Of a DNA stretch of 32,582 nt, positions 13,746 through 21,336 are shown one piece after another. The DNA comes from a virus. A model generated the notes under the pieces. The model was not told the origin of the DNA. It did no database searches and was given only the letters and a program-made list of their open reading frames with translations. Numbering within the stretch: the stretch's first letter is position 1; the number at the start of each line of letters is the position of its first letter. The stretch is from positions 1 through 32,582 of the IMG/VR virus record IMGVR_UViG_3300031857_000808; one strand, 5' to 3'. A program made the translations under genes and the position numbers.

Positions 13746-13848
13746 CGTTTTGATATTTAGATGAATAGTAAAGTTTTCGATAGTCTGCCTGGAGCTGGTT
13801 AGCAATGTGATCCATCCAGTCGTTAAAATTAATCTTCTGCTGTTTCAT
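13663..13848 (-). CDS. Possible small ORF overlapping its neighbour
   Basis: This is a 61-residue frame with a protein-like N-terminus (INFNDWMDHIANQLQADYRKL) before position 13745. The last 27 codons overlap the ERIRWE gene in another frame, and the start overlaps the previous gene by 20 nt. The upstream part fills a gap better than the alternative 5' extension of the neighbour. An 83-nt overlap is large, so the C-terminal end may be dispensable or the gene may not be real. Confidence 0.4.
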   Translation of the reverse strand: MKQQKINFNDWMDHIANQLQADYRKLYYSSKYQNDANISTVSRAQSSDIRRVQALRLFADQ

Positions 13849-14224
13849 GTGGATTCTCTGTAGTAAGGTAAATAAATCCTTCTATATTTTCATCGTTGTT
13901 AGTATGCGAACAAAAATACTTGTGATTTAAACTTGTATTCATATTAACGAAATGAGAGATTTGCCAGTCTCTATATTCAGAGTCACGAACCCAAACTATT
14001 TGGCCTTCCTTAGGTTTCACTTCTGGACGCTCTCGAGAGATTCCTTCAATGTTATACTCAGTGAATGATAAAAGATTTCTTATCTCTCCGTTAATAAATC
14101 TGCTTTGATTAATAACGTGAAAATAAATTTTATAATCATATTCGTTTACTATTTCAATTATACCCCATCCTATAGGATATAAATAAACACTATCCCCTAC
14201 TTTAAATTTTGATTCCGTGCTCAT
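13829..14224 (-). CDS. Conserved protein with two SH3/KOW-like segments
   Basis: This is a 131-residue beta-rich protein. The first segment (FKVGDSVYLYPIGWGIIEIV) and the second (PKEGQIVWVRDSEYRDWQIS) each look like a small SH3-type barrel start, where a 'GD/GQ' turn precedes alternating hydrophobics. It ends TTENPHETAED. Similar proteins are widespread in phages of this type. The function is unknown, possibly RNA or protein binding. The start overlaps the preceding gene by 23 nt. Confidence 0.6.
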   Translation of the reverse strand: MSTESKFKVGDSVYLYPIGWGIIEIVNEYDYKIYFHVINQSRFINGEIRNLLSFTEYNIEGISRERPEVKPKEGQIVWVRDSEYRDWQISHFVNMNTSLNHKYFCSHTNNDENIEGFIYLTTENPHETAED

Positions 14225-14375
14225 TATAAATCGATTTAATTTCCTCTAAAACTTCTGGATAATTTAACTTTCCATAGACAGTCTGCTGGACTATTCCTAT
14301 GTTCCACTCCCTAGCGCTAAAGGGTTTAATCCCCTTAGCATTTAGGCGCTCAGCACATTGCTGGTATACATTCAT
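14202..14375 (-). CDS. Small HTH-like protein
   Basis: This is a 57-residue protein from ATG 14375 (MNVYQQCAERLN), four bases after the upstream stop; the alternative ATG 14393 would overlap that gene. Residues 5-45 could form two to three helices (FSAREWNIGIVQQTVYGKL) resembling a short DNA-binding HTH. It is the only small candidate DNA-binding protein in this stretch, but nothing shows it acts as a repressor. Confidence 0.5.
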   Translation of the reverse strand: MNVYQQCAERLNAKGIKPFSAREWNIGIVQQTVYGKLNYPEVLEEIKSIYNEHGIKI

Positions 14376-14379
14376 TTTC

Positions 14380-14577
14380 TTAATCCTGATCATCTTGATT
14401 CTGCTTTAATTTTTCGTATGGAGTTGATCCAATTACTTTGTATCCTGACATCATTTGCCAGTCCACATATTTGACGTATTCTTCACTCGAAGCGAATCGC
14501 TCTATAACTGTGAAATAGTTTCCGAATTGGCTCTTCATATCTAATCGAAGAACCTGAGGGTATGTCTCGACTACCAT
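14380..14577 (-). CDS. Hypothetical small protein
   Basis: This 65-residue protein has an ATG inside the last codons of the ssDNA-binding-like gene (7-nt overlap). It has QFGNYFTVIERF, GYKVIGSTPYEKL and an acidic end (NQDDQD), suggesting a small alpha/beta fold. I do not recognise it. Coupling to the upstream gene suggests a role in replication or early takeover. Confidence 0.5.
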   Translation of the reverse strand: MVVETYPQVLRLDMKSQFGNYFTVIERFASSEEYVKYVDWQMMSGYKVIGSTPYEKLKQNQDDQD

Positions 14578-15221
14578 GGCAGATCGTCCTCCTCCACTTC
14601 CATAATTGGCTCCTCTACTGCTGGAGCTATTGGCTTGGTGTTTTGCTTTAACGCTTTGTATTCATTCGAGGATTCAATCTTCTCCTTGATAAAATCAGGG
14701 AAGGAATCAAAAGCCACCTGGTCAAAGTTGCTCACCGAAAAAACCATTTGCGGATTCATCAAAGCAGGCACCTCCATACCTTTCATGACGCCACCAATGG
14801 AGCCAATCTCAGCGTAAACCTTACCGCTTACCTTGGACGTCTTGTGAATAATCGACAAGGTGCAAGCCTTGCCAGCTAGGACCGTAATATCGAACGCCTT
14901 GCATTCCTCTTCTGTTAGTGCCTTGCCTCTCCAGGAGTTTAAGAAAGCGCGAAGGTTTGACTTCTCACCTAGTGACAAAGTAAACTCTTTCGAAATTACT
15001 TGAGGCTGTTCTCCGTTCTCCTCCTTGAATACTTTTAGTTCAGTTGGAAGCTCGAAGGTAAGGCGCACCTTATTAACGAATTTTTCTTCGCCCATGTAGG
15101 ACTCCTTTACTGTTCCCAAGTGAATCATGGAATAGCAACGTGCAACGTAAGTACCTGCCTGGATCGGCTCGTAGTTTGAGCCTCCAGTCGAAGAGGCAAT
15201 AATTTGTGTTTTGGTAGACAT
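14571..15221 (-). CDS. Putative ssDNA-binding protein
   Basis: This is a 216-residue protein from ATG 15221 (MSTKTQIIASS); a frame extending to 15290 overlaps the small membrane ORF and is not needed. The core has AGTYVARCYSMIHLGTV, VRLTFELPTE, FTLSLGEKSNLRAFLNSWRGKAL and CTLSIIHKT, a pattern seen in a common phage family that I associate with OB-fold ssDNA binding. The C-terminal tail EVEEDDLPW mimics the acidic SSB tip (DDDIPF), which docks replication and repair proteins. It is among the first genes of the early region. The SSB role is inference from the fold pattern and tail. Confidence 0.65.
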   Translation of the reverse strand: MSTKTQIIASSTGGSNYEPIQAGTYVARCYSMIHLGTVKESYMGEEKFVNKVRLTFELPTELKVFKEENGEQPQVISKEFTLSLGEKSNLRAFLNSWRGKALTEEECKAFDITVLAGKACTLSIIHKTSKVSGKVYAEIGSIGGVMKGMEVPALMNPQMVFSVSNFDQVAFDSFPDFIKEKIESSNEYKALKQNTKPIAPAVEEPIMEVEEDDLPW

Positions 15222-15232
15222 GATAAAAAAAA

Positions 15233-15343
15233 TTAAAGGTTTGAAATGATTGTGATAATTGATAAAATTCCGATGATAACTAAAGTCCATACAGTGGCCT
15301 CAGCTACTTCGCTACGCGTTAGATTTTTAAGTGATTCTCTCAT
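15233..15343 (-). CDS. 36-residue membrane peptide
   Basis: This small ORF encodes MRESLKNLTRSEVAEATVW followed by a hydrophobic segment (TLVIIGILSIITIISN) able to span a membrane once. It starts right after leader-like sequence CATCTATCCAA, similar to that of the gene upstream. It occupies a gap between two recognised genes. A role at the host membrane is possible. No homologue is known to me. Confidence 0.5.
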   Translation of the reverse strand: MRESLKNLTRSEVAEATVWTLVIIGILSIITIISNL

Positions 15344-15364
15344 TTGGATAGATGTTTAAAAGTT

Positions 15365-15382
15365 GCCAGGAATCCGCCTGGC
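15365..15382 (-). other. Hairpin GCCAGG-N6-CCTGGC
   Basis: A perfect 6-bp stem with a 6-nt loop lies between the 70-residue gene and the membrane peptide. On the minus strand AACTTTT follows, a weak U-tract, so it may be a partial terminator or mRNA-stabilising hairpin. Confidence 0.4.
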
Positions 15383-15396
15383 TCGGTGTATTTATT

Positions 15397-15609
15397 TTAT
15401 GATAATTTAAAAATTTGATTATTATTTTTAAATGAAACATAAAAACTTTTAGATGTTCCATTTAATGATGATGCAGTTCCATAAATACCTACACCATTCC
15501 AAAAATTTGCGATTAAAATTAATTCTTGTTTTTTGTTTGATGCAACCAAACTTGTAAAGTTTGAACCTTTAATAAATTTGTTTGCCATTGAGATTGCTAA
15601 ATTTTCCAT
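15397..15609 (-). CDS. First early gene, hypothetical 70-residue protein
   Basis: This small protein (MENLAISMANKFIKGSN) has no membrane segment or known motif; it looks beta-rich with many Asn, Ser and Phe. It is the first gene after the late terminator and directly downstream of a TACCTTTG -7 box, so it is probably among the earliest expressed and may act on the host. I do not recognise it. Confidence 0.5.
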   Translation of the reverse strand: MENLAISMANKFIKGSNFTSLVASNKKQELILIANFWNGVGIYGTASSLNGTSKSFYVSFKNNNQIFKLS

Positions 15610-15652
15610 TTGTTTAGATGATTTTATCTTAGCTTCGTTGCTTTCGATATGT

Positions 15653-15684
15653 CAAAGGTACACAAAGATTCTGTATTAAAAAAT
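15653..15684 (-). promoter_or_regulatory. Probable early promoter
   Basis: The minus strand has TACCTTTG (15660-15653), a full TAnnTTTG match, with a T-rich TTTT about 18-20 nt upstream instead of TTTG. The surrounding 15610-15734 stretch is intergenic and very AT-rich. It lies between the late terminator and the first early gene. Confidence 0.45.
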
Positions 15685-15734
15685 TATTTTAAATTTATTT
15701 TTATTATTTAGTGAATTATTTATCTAACGGTAAC

Positions 15735-15767
15735 AAAAAAGCCCAGAGACATTATCCCGGGGCTTTT
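15735..15767 (-). terminator. Intrinsic terminator of the late operon
   Basis: AAAAGCCC (15737-15744) pairs with GGGCTTTT (15760-15767), and the minus strand continues with a T-run. It is 57 nt after the phosphoesterase stop and separates late from early transcription. Confidence 0.7.
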
Positions 15768-15823
15768 CATTAATCATCTAAACCTACAAAACACTATGAA
15801 AACAATTAATTTACCTTACAAAT

Positions 15824-16819
15824 CTACACAATTTTTCCGTCTTTTATAGCAAGTAATTTAACATTTGTTTTTCCTTCATCAATAGTTACTAAAGCAAACC
15901 CTTGTGAATGTTGATTGAACGGCATGTACTTAGGAGCTAATGAAGTCAAACATCCAGTAGAATGCGTTTGTATAACCTGACCAAATCCGGTTTTCTTTGT
16001 AGTTGTGGTCTGTCTGTGAACGTGCCCCATCAAAGTATTGCAGTACATCTTATTAAATAGGGACTGACTTGGATTGATTCCACCTACACCAAAACCTTCA
16101 TGCCCATGGATCACAAGTAAATCTCCCATAAACATCCCTTGCCAGTCAGGTACATATTTAATATCTAATACATCCAATCTAAAAAATTGTTCAAATTGCA
16201 ATTCTTGGAGCTGTGCAAATTCTTCTGCTTGTTGATTTAAATATCTTTGATGTCTGTTCTCATGATTCCCTGCCTTAAAGTAGATCGGTATCGTGGGGAA
16301 TATATCTCGGAGCTTCTGAAGGAAGTTTCTAGCCATCTCTATTTCACGCGGAAAGTCTCTAAGGTCCTTCTCCTTCTCATGCCTAGAGATAGAATAGAAA
16401 TCGAATGTATCTCCGTTCAAATAAAGGCAGTCGATCTCTTGCTCTCTTAGATATTTAATAGCGCAGGTAAGCGCTTCTAAGGAATGAAAAGGAACGTGGA
16501 TGTCAGATAGTATTCCGATCTTTTTTAAGTGCTCAGGAAGGCGCGCACTGGTGTATTCCTTGCCGATGCCTGGCTCTATTCCAAAGCTATCCACTTCGTC
16601 TAAGTTAAATGATTCGATCTTCGCGCTTGGTCTGGTCTTCTTAAAATATTCTGATCGATCCTTCACAGAGATCCCATATCTAGTCATCTGCCGATGAAAG
16701 GAAGATAAATCTGCATATCCGTAATTCTCCCAGTTTTCCCTTTCGAAATCTGCTCGAGTCATATTAGTCGAGTAGAAATGCTTTTTAATTGCCTCCGCCT
16801 TAGCGTTTTCTTTGCTCAT
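15824..16819 (-). CDS. Calcineurin-like metallophosphoesterase
   Basis: This is a 331-residue protein. The N-terminal 60 residues look helix-turn-helix-like (TRADFERENW, then SSFHRQMTRYG). The catalytic domain from 100 carries all metal ligands: LSDIHVP (D106, H108), NGDTFD (D137), GNHEN (N185, H186), VIHGHE (H238) and MGHVHR (H266, H268). It hydrolyses phosphodiesters or phosphomonoesters; the substrate is unknown. It is the last late gene, after the lysis set. The HTH-like extension suggests nucleic acid as partner. A role in DNA processing or degrading host signalling nucleotides is speculation. Confidence 0.85.
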   Translation of the reverse strand: MSKENAKAEAIKKHFYSTNMTRADFERENWENYGYADLSSFHRQMTRYGISVKDRSEYFKKTRPSAKIESFNLDEVDSFGIEPGIGKEYTSARLPEHLKKIGILSDIHVPFHSLEALTCAIKYLREQEIDCLYLNGDTFDFYSISRHEKEKDLRDFPREIEMARNFLQKLRDIFPTIPIYFKAGNHENRHQRYLNQQAEEFAQLQELQFEQFFRLDVLDIKYVPDWQGMFMGDLLVIHGHEGFGVGGINPSQSLFNKMYCNTLMGHVHRQTTTTKKTGFGQVIQTHSTGCLTSLAPKYMPFNQHSQGFALVTIDEGKTNVKLLAIKDGKIV

Positions 16820-17003
16820 ATTCTTCCATTAGCTGGTCCACAAGGAACTCAATGTTATTTAATAGCTTCATTCGAAGAACGAAGCCAGCGTCATCAATAT
16901 GCTCTATTGACTCCATGACTTCGATCATTTTATCAAGCGTTTCCGTGGTAGGATTTCTAGGATTTTCGATCGGTTCTATATCTATTTTATACACGAAGCC
17001 CAA
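16800..17003 (-). CDS. Hypothetical small protein in the lysis-to-phosphoesterase gap
   Basis: This 67-residue protein is mostly helical and acidic (EVMESIEHIDDAG, LVDQLMEEYEQRKR). It overlaps the spanin-like gene by 17 nt and the phosphoesterase by 20 nt. No membrane segment is present. Its function is unknown. Confidence 0.55.
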   Translation of the reverse strand: MGFVYKIDIEPIENPRNPTTETLDKMIEVMESIEHIDDAGFVLRMKLLNNIEFLVDQLMEEYEQRKR

Positions 17004-17436
17004 ATTTAACGTATAGCCATGCCACTAACATAATCGCCTGACCGAATAGCAACATTACCACCCAAGTAGGAACCCGGTATTTAATGATTTCTCTGTCTCT
17101 GTATTCGATTGTTTTATTCTGAGAGTTTCGATAAATGTTCTCGATTTCCTGGCGTATAGAATCAATATCGATTGTGGCTCTAATTTGCCCCTTGTCTGAC
17201 TTGATTGTCACTGATCCATTAGGAAGGACCAGGCGTGAATAGAACGTCGATAGTAAGCCAGAAGAGTCGCAAGGATTCGTGATTACTAAAGTGTCATGCA
17301 CAGCTCTGAACTTCTCGATAATTTTCTCCGACTTTATTGTGTCGATTCTAAGCGTTTCTTTATACTCAGTTAGAGTCTTTGTCCGCTTGCAAGAAACAAA
17401 CGCAACACAAGCCAAAAAAATGATAAATTTTTGCAT
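16987..17436 (-). CDS. Candidate unimolecular spanin (lipoprotein plus C-terminal TM)
   Basis: This 149-residue protein begins with a signal peptide (FIIFLACVAFVSC), with the lipobox cysteine at 16. It has a long charged periplasmic-type stretch with helical parts, and ends with a transmembrane helix at about 124-143 (TWVVMLLFGQAIMLVAWLYV). A lipoprotein anchor in the outer membrane plus a C-terminal inner-membrane helix is the layout of u-spanins such as T1 gp11, which fuse the two membranes in the last step of lysis. It lies one gene after the holin-like protein and directly after the lysozyme. This fits a Gram-negative host. Confidence 0.7.
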   Translation of the reverse strand: MQKFIIFLACVAFVSCKRTKTLTEYKETLRIDTIKSEKIIEKFRAVHDTLVITNPCDSSGLLSTFYSRLVLPNGSVTIKSDKGQIRATIDIDSIRQEIENIYRNSQNKTIEYRDREIIKYRVPTWVVMLLFGQAIMLVAWLYVKFGLRV

Positions 17437-17438
17437 GA

Positions 17439-17897
17439 TTATGAGAAGTATAGATCAGCCTCCGCCTGGCGTCTCCTGGTTAGTCCAAGTAAAACCTTTC
17501 CGCCTCCCTTATTCCACTTCATAAACTCAGCCCTGATCGAAGGATCATTCGGGTTTTTGTTTACTTTTTTGATCAAGGTAGACTTTTGCAAGTTCCCCAC
17601 ACCTACGTTATAGGCGAAGGATGTAAGCGCATCGAATTGATTTTGATTAATGTCATCCCGGCAGAAAGAATCGACGCCTTTCTCATAGGATGTAAGAAGG
17701 AATTTAAGAAGCTCCTCCGCTTTCTCTTTAGTGATTGCCGGATCGGTTAGTTTGACTTTGGCTCCTGAAGGATAATAAGTATTTCCGTAGCCGATTGTTG
17801 GAATCGAAGCCGGACAGTTGTATGGCTTTAATTTAAGCCCCTCAAATCTTTTTATTAACTCGAGTCCTTTTTGGCTTGCTTTCGTTACTTTCATCAA
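17439..17897 (-). CDS. Endolysin, GH24 (T4-type) lysozyme
   Basis: This 152-residue muramidase cleaves the glycan backbone of peptidoglycan. The catalytic layout matches T4 lysozyme: E19 in KRFEG, C28 in place of the usual D, and T34 in IPTIGYGNT, with the same 9- and 6-residue spacing. A C at the middle position is common in the family. NQNQFDALTSFAYNVG and the C-terminal GLTRRRQAEADLYF are typical. There is no signal peptide, so export must come from a holin. The start (ATG 17897 or 17894) overlaps the holin-like gene by about 56 nt, so the two may be co-translated. Confidence 0.93.
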   Translation of the reverse strand: MMKVTKASQKGLELIKRFEGLKLKPYNCPASIPTIGYGNTYYPSGAKVKLTDPAITKEKAEELLKFLLTSYEKGVDSFCRDDINQNQFDALTSFAYNVGVGNLQKSTLIKKVNKNPNDPSIRAEFMKWNKGGGKVLLGLTRRRQAEADLYFS

Positions 17898-18162
17898 TTA
17901 TGCCTAGTTTGGTTTTCAGATTTGAATTCTCGGATTTCAGTGAGTGAACCTCCTCGGTAAGGATGTCGATCTTGTCGCTTAGTTCCTTTACCTTATCAGA
18001 CATTTCTTGAGCCATCTGTCTCCAGATTTCAATCGCTTTGGTAGTTTGATCCAGCTCAGTCGTTGTGATCTCAGCCTGCTCTTTTCGTCTACCTACCAGC
18101 CATCCAATGAAGGCTGCTATTGCACCCGTCACAGATTGCCCAAGAATGTCATTAATCTCCAT
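17842..18162 (-). CDS. Putative holin or holin-like membrane protein
   Basis: This is a 106-residue protein with one N-terminal membrane segment (about 8-24, TGAIAAFIGWLVG), a positive cap (RRK), then a long coiled coil (DKVKELSDKIDILTEEVHSLKSEN) and a basic tail. The single-TM plus coiled-coil form is seen in Bacteroidota phages just upstream of the lysozyme. It is the only candidate to release the leaderless lysozyme. A pure coiled-coil scaffold role is also possible. Confidence 0.6.
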   Translation of the reverse strand: MEINDILGQSVTGAIAAFIGWLVGRRKEQAEITTTELDQTTKAIEIWRQMAQEMSDKVKELSDKIDILTEEVHSLKSENSNLKTKLGIIDESNESKPKRTRVNKKI

Positions 18163-18165
18163 TAA

Positions 18166-18435
18166 TTAGTCTTTTTTCAAAACTTGTAATAATTGCGCTT
18201 TTGCTAGGATAGTGAAACCTTCAGAATCCTTAATAAAGTTTTTGATTGTTTCTTGGTCAGACGAGTCTAAGTCAAGAACTTCTCCCTTGTTTAAGCTTAC
18301 CGCCCAATCCCAGAACTTTAAGGCATCGCCTTTTGATCCCTGAGCTAAAGCATTAGCTAATAATTTACCTGCATTTGCCCCCTCGATAGGTTGCTGATCT
18401 AACCCTAATAGGTCAAAATTGAAATCTAATTTCAT
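18166..18435 (-). CDS. Conserved Bacteroidota-phage small protein
   Basis: This is an 89-residue protein with MKLDFNFDLLGLD, NAGKLLANALAQGSKGDALKFWDWA and SDQETIKNFIKDSEGFTILAKAQLLQVL. This order is familiar from many Bacteroidota phages, where it sits next to tail-fibre and lysis genes. Its function is unknown. The start is directly after AACCAAACG, the clearest form of the shared leader. Confidence 0.65.
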   Translation of the reverse strand: MKLDFNFDLLGLDQQPIEGANAGKLLANALAQGSKGDALKFWDWAVSLNKGEVLDLDSSDQETIKNFIKDSEGFTILAKAQLLQVLKKD

Positions 18436-18482
18436 CGTTTGGTTTGTTTAATTTATTAATCTATAAATAGATAGCAAAAGTC

Positions 18483-18821
18483 CTAGATTTTTGCAGGATC
18501 CGACCAAGGCAATGCATAAGCCACCAGGGGAGGATTCAAAAAGTTTTCTATTTGTGCATCTAAGTTCGCCTCGATTGTTTCCGTATCCAATGAATCAGCT
18601 AACCAGCCTTCGACCATTTCTTTCGTGACTTCATCGTAAGGAGTGAAGCTCGCTTCGTGTGGTGCATCGACTGCTAAAGCTCCGTAGGTGTCAGCCGTGA
18701 AGTGAATCACATCTTCTTCGTATTGCTTCTGTGCTCTGTAATGAATTACGCTAATTACTTTGTCCATCCCGTCAAGGGAAGGGATAGAGTCTAATTGAGA
18801 TATTACCCAAGTGAATGCCAT
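18483..18821 (-). CDS. Tail-fibre-associated small conserved protein
   Basis: This 112-residue protein has MAFTWVISQLDSIP at the start and NPPLVAYALPW at the end, with a helix (EGWLADSLDTETIEANLDAQIENF) between. Similar proteins with a terminal 'NPP...LPW' follow tail fibre genes in several phage groups. It starts one base after the fibre stop. It may be a fibre assembly factor or cap. No enzymatic motif is seen. Confidence 0.65.
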   Translation of the reverse strand: MAFTWVISQLDSIPSLDGMDKVISVIHYRAQKQYEEDVIHFTADTYGALAVDAPHEASFTPYDEVTKEMVEGWLADSLDTETIEANLDAQIENFLNPPLVAYALPWSDPAKI

Positions 18822-18822
18822 A

Positions 18823-21336
18823 TTATTTATTTTTTAATGTATCTAATTCTGCTTTTAATTCTTGAATTGCTTTTACTAACATAGGTACTAATTCTGCTTT
18901 TGATAGTCCCCAGTTTTCGCTTTCGATTTTTGGTTTATAAACGTATTCTGGTAGAATCTCGTATAGCTCCTGAGCAATTAAACCATAAGCCTCATTAATA
19001 TCATTTTCAATCCATTTATAACTTCTTACTTTAATTTTATTTATTAAAGAAAGAACGCTTTGTGAATCTGATATATTAGTTTTTAATCGGCTATCTGAGG
19101 TTGCAGTATAAGCTCCAGTGCTTCTATTAATGTTTGCCCTAGAAGTGCCATCAAATCTAAAATGTAAATCTCCAGAGTTTACTATTCTATTTACATTTAT
19201 AAAACCTACATTGTCGTCATGTCCAAGTTGAGTCCAATTGTCAGCTGATAGACCAGCACTACTTGAATATAAAGATAAAGCTCTTAAATTTCCATTTACT
19301 CTTAACTTTTCGCCAGCGTTTGTCGTTGTACCTAATAATAAGTTTCCATCGCTAGTAATCCGCATACGTTCGGCGTTATTAGTATATAATTGTAATGCTA
19401 AAGCAGTTCCAGTATATATATATGGACCGGTTTCATTAATTCCAAATAACGCATTTCCTCCAGTATTTTGTACTTGCAAATAAGCATCTGCATTATTACC
19501 GGTATTATTAATTCTAATTGTATTTACTCCAGCTTTTACTACGTCTAGCATATAACTAGGCGCCGTCGTTCCGATGCCGACGTTGCCGCCGTTGGTAATT
19601 GTAAATAAATCTGCTAAATCTGTATTATTTGTAATTCTTAAACTATCTGAATTAGCACCTAATTTAATATAAGAGTTTGAAGCTCCAGAAGAATAGCGAC
19701 CAATTTCTAGTTTAGCGTTGTTATCATTTTTAATAGATAAACCTCCAAATACTGAAAGTGCACCATAAGTTCCAGTTGGCGCTCCACCTACTCCAACACT
19801 ACTCGAAAACGTGGCGGCGCCTGTGGAGGCTAGAGTTAGAGCTACATTATTATTAGGCGCACTTCTAACTCCAAGCAATAAACTAGAGCCACTATTTGAA
19901 GACCAAATATAAGCATCTCCAGAAGTTGTATTAAAGCCAGTCCGTATACCTCCAGTCCCATTAGAAGGTCTAAAAATTGTTACTTGTTCAACCGTTGCAC
20001 CTCCTACGGTTGTAGTGTCAGAAGCATTACCAGAAACATCTAAGCGTAAAACTGGGCTACTGCCTCCAACATGAACGCTACCGCTAAACGTAGCACTTGT
20101 ACCGCTTAAAGCTCCGGTAAGTGTTGCGCCTGCGGCTGAAATTGTACTTGTAAACGTAGCTGCTCCAGTCGTTCCGTCAATAGTTAGGCGTTTAGTCGCA
20201 TTAGTTCCAAACTCTAAATTTGTACTTCCTAATCCAGTCGTTAAAACAGTAGCGTATGCCGTAGCGTTAGTCATTAAACCGCTTGCAGTTGAACGATTTA
20301 CTCCTAAATAAAATCTACCTCCTGTATTTGTAAAATCTATGTAAGCATTTCCAGTCGTTTCATCGTAAGAACGTATTTTTAAACCACCACCTCCAGATCC
20401 ATAATTACCCGTTATATCTAAACCGTTTAAGGTAGATAATCCCATCCCTTCAACATAAGTAATGTTACTAGTAGTTTGAATAAAGCCGTCAGAAATAACT
20501 CGGCTACCAGTAAATCTAGCGTAATATCCAGTCGCTCCAGAGCCACTAACATAAGCCGTAGAATCTACCGAGCCGTCCGCTTTTAAGAATTGTGAAGACG
20601 TACCGCCAGAGCGAATGATTTGACCTACCGTTAAATTACCTCCAAAAGTTCCGTTTCCAGTTGTACCTATTGTAAATCTAGAAGTCGAATTAGTTACATC
20701 GTAAACCGTAAAGGTTCCGTCTGTATTCGAAATAAAATAATCCGGATTATTATCTGAATCCGTAAGGTAAAAACGTGGATTAGTTCCGGTAAGTGTTAAG
20801 TCTCCGCTAAAGTTTGCACTGGTTCCGTTTAGCGCACCCGTCAAAGTTCCACCAGCTAAAGCTAGGTAAGTCGAAGCTGCGGCGCTGGTAGTTAAATAAG
20901 TGCTATTATCATAGCTGATTGTAGTTCCCGAAATTTTAACGAATCCAGTTCCAGAAAGCGCCGTTTGTTTAGCGTTAAATGTAGTCCAGTCTGTGCTAGT
21001 TAAATAGCCGTTCTGTGAGCTTGTAGCCGCCGGAATACTAAATACCCCAGTGCCACTATTATAAGCCAAAGGAGACGAAGCAGAAACCGCCGCTCTCGCT
21101 CTAGTATCTGTGAACCATCTATTAGTAGGACTAGCTAGCTCTTGAATGTCATCCGTATCCAAGACCACAGCACCCACTAAGGTATTAACAGAGGAAACCC
21201 CCGAACCGATAGCCGTTCCAAGATCCGAAATTGTAGTCTTGTAAAGCTGTCCAGTTGTCGGATCCGCAATAGGGAATAAATCAGTGACTAAGACTGAAGG
21301 CTTGGATACTAATTGAGAGACTTTTTTATTTGCCAT
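18823..21336 (-). CDS. Tail fibre/spike protein with S74 autocleaving chaperone
   Basis: This is an 837-residue receptor-binding protein. The first roughly 90 residues form the virion-attachment end. The shaft holds many repeats such as LTGALNGTSANFSGDLTL and ATFSSSVGVGG, typical of trimeric beta-rich fibres. The C-terminal 91 residues are a Peptidase_S74 intramolecular chaperone: SDSRLK (747-752) supplies the S747/K752 pair, then YGLIAQELYEILP and a final coiled coil. The chaperone folds the trimer and cuts itself off. The start overlaps the upstream stop by one base. This is the most likely host-range determinant. Confidence 0.88.
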   Translation of the reverse strand: MANKKVSQLVSKPSVLVTDLFPIADPTTGQLYKTTISDLGTAIGSGVSSVNTLVGAVVLDTDDIQELASPTNRWFTDTRARAAVSASSPLAYNSGTGVFSIPAATSSQNGYLTSTDWTTFNAKQTALSGTGFVKISGTTISYDNSTYLTTSAAASTYLALAGGTLTGALNGTSANFSGDLTLTGTNPRFYLTDSDNNPDYFISNTDGTFTVYDVTNSTSRFTIGTTGNGTFGGNLTVGQIIRSGGTSSQFLKADGSVDSTAYVSGSGATGYYARFTGSRVISDGFIQTTSNITYVEGMGLSTLNGLDITGNYGSGGGGLKIRSYDETTGNAYIDFTNTGGRFYLGVNRSTASGLMTNATAYATVLTTGLGSTNLEFGTNATKRLTIDGTTGAATFTSTISAAGATLTGALSGTSATFSGSVHVGGSSPVLRLDVSGNASDTTTVGGATVEQVTIFRPSNGTGGIRTGFNTTSGDAYIWSSNSGSSLLLGVRSAPNNNVALTLASTGAATFSSSVGVGGAPTGTYGALSVFGGLSIKNDNNAKLEIGRYSSGASNSYIKLGANSDSLRITNNTDLADLFTITNGGNVGIGTTAPSYMLDVVKAGVNTIRINNTGNNADAYLQVQNTGGNALFGINETGPYIYTGTALALQLYTNNAERMRITSDGNLLLGTTTNAGEKLRVNGNLRALSLYSSSAGLSADNWTQLGHDDNVGFINVNRIVNSGDLHFRFDGTSRANINRSTGAYTATSDSRLKTNISDSQSVLSLINKIKVRSYKWIENDINEAYGLIAQELYEILPEYVYKPKIESENWGLSKAELVPMLVKAIQELKAELDTLKNK

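Noticed and set aside
13745-13805. 20-residue N-terminal extension of the ERIRWE protein
   Set aside because: The extension overlaps the neighbouring ORF in the better-looking frame, and the family pattern begins at MLTFQQY.
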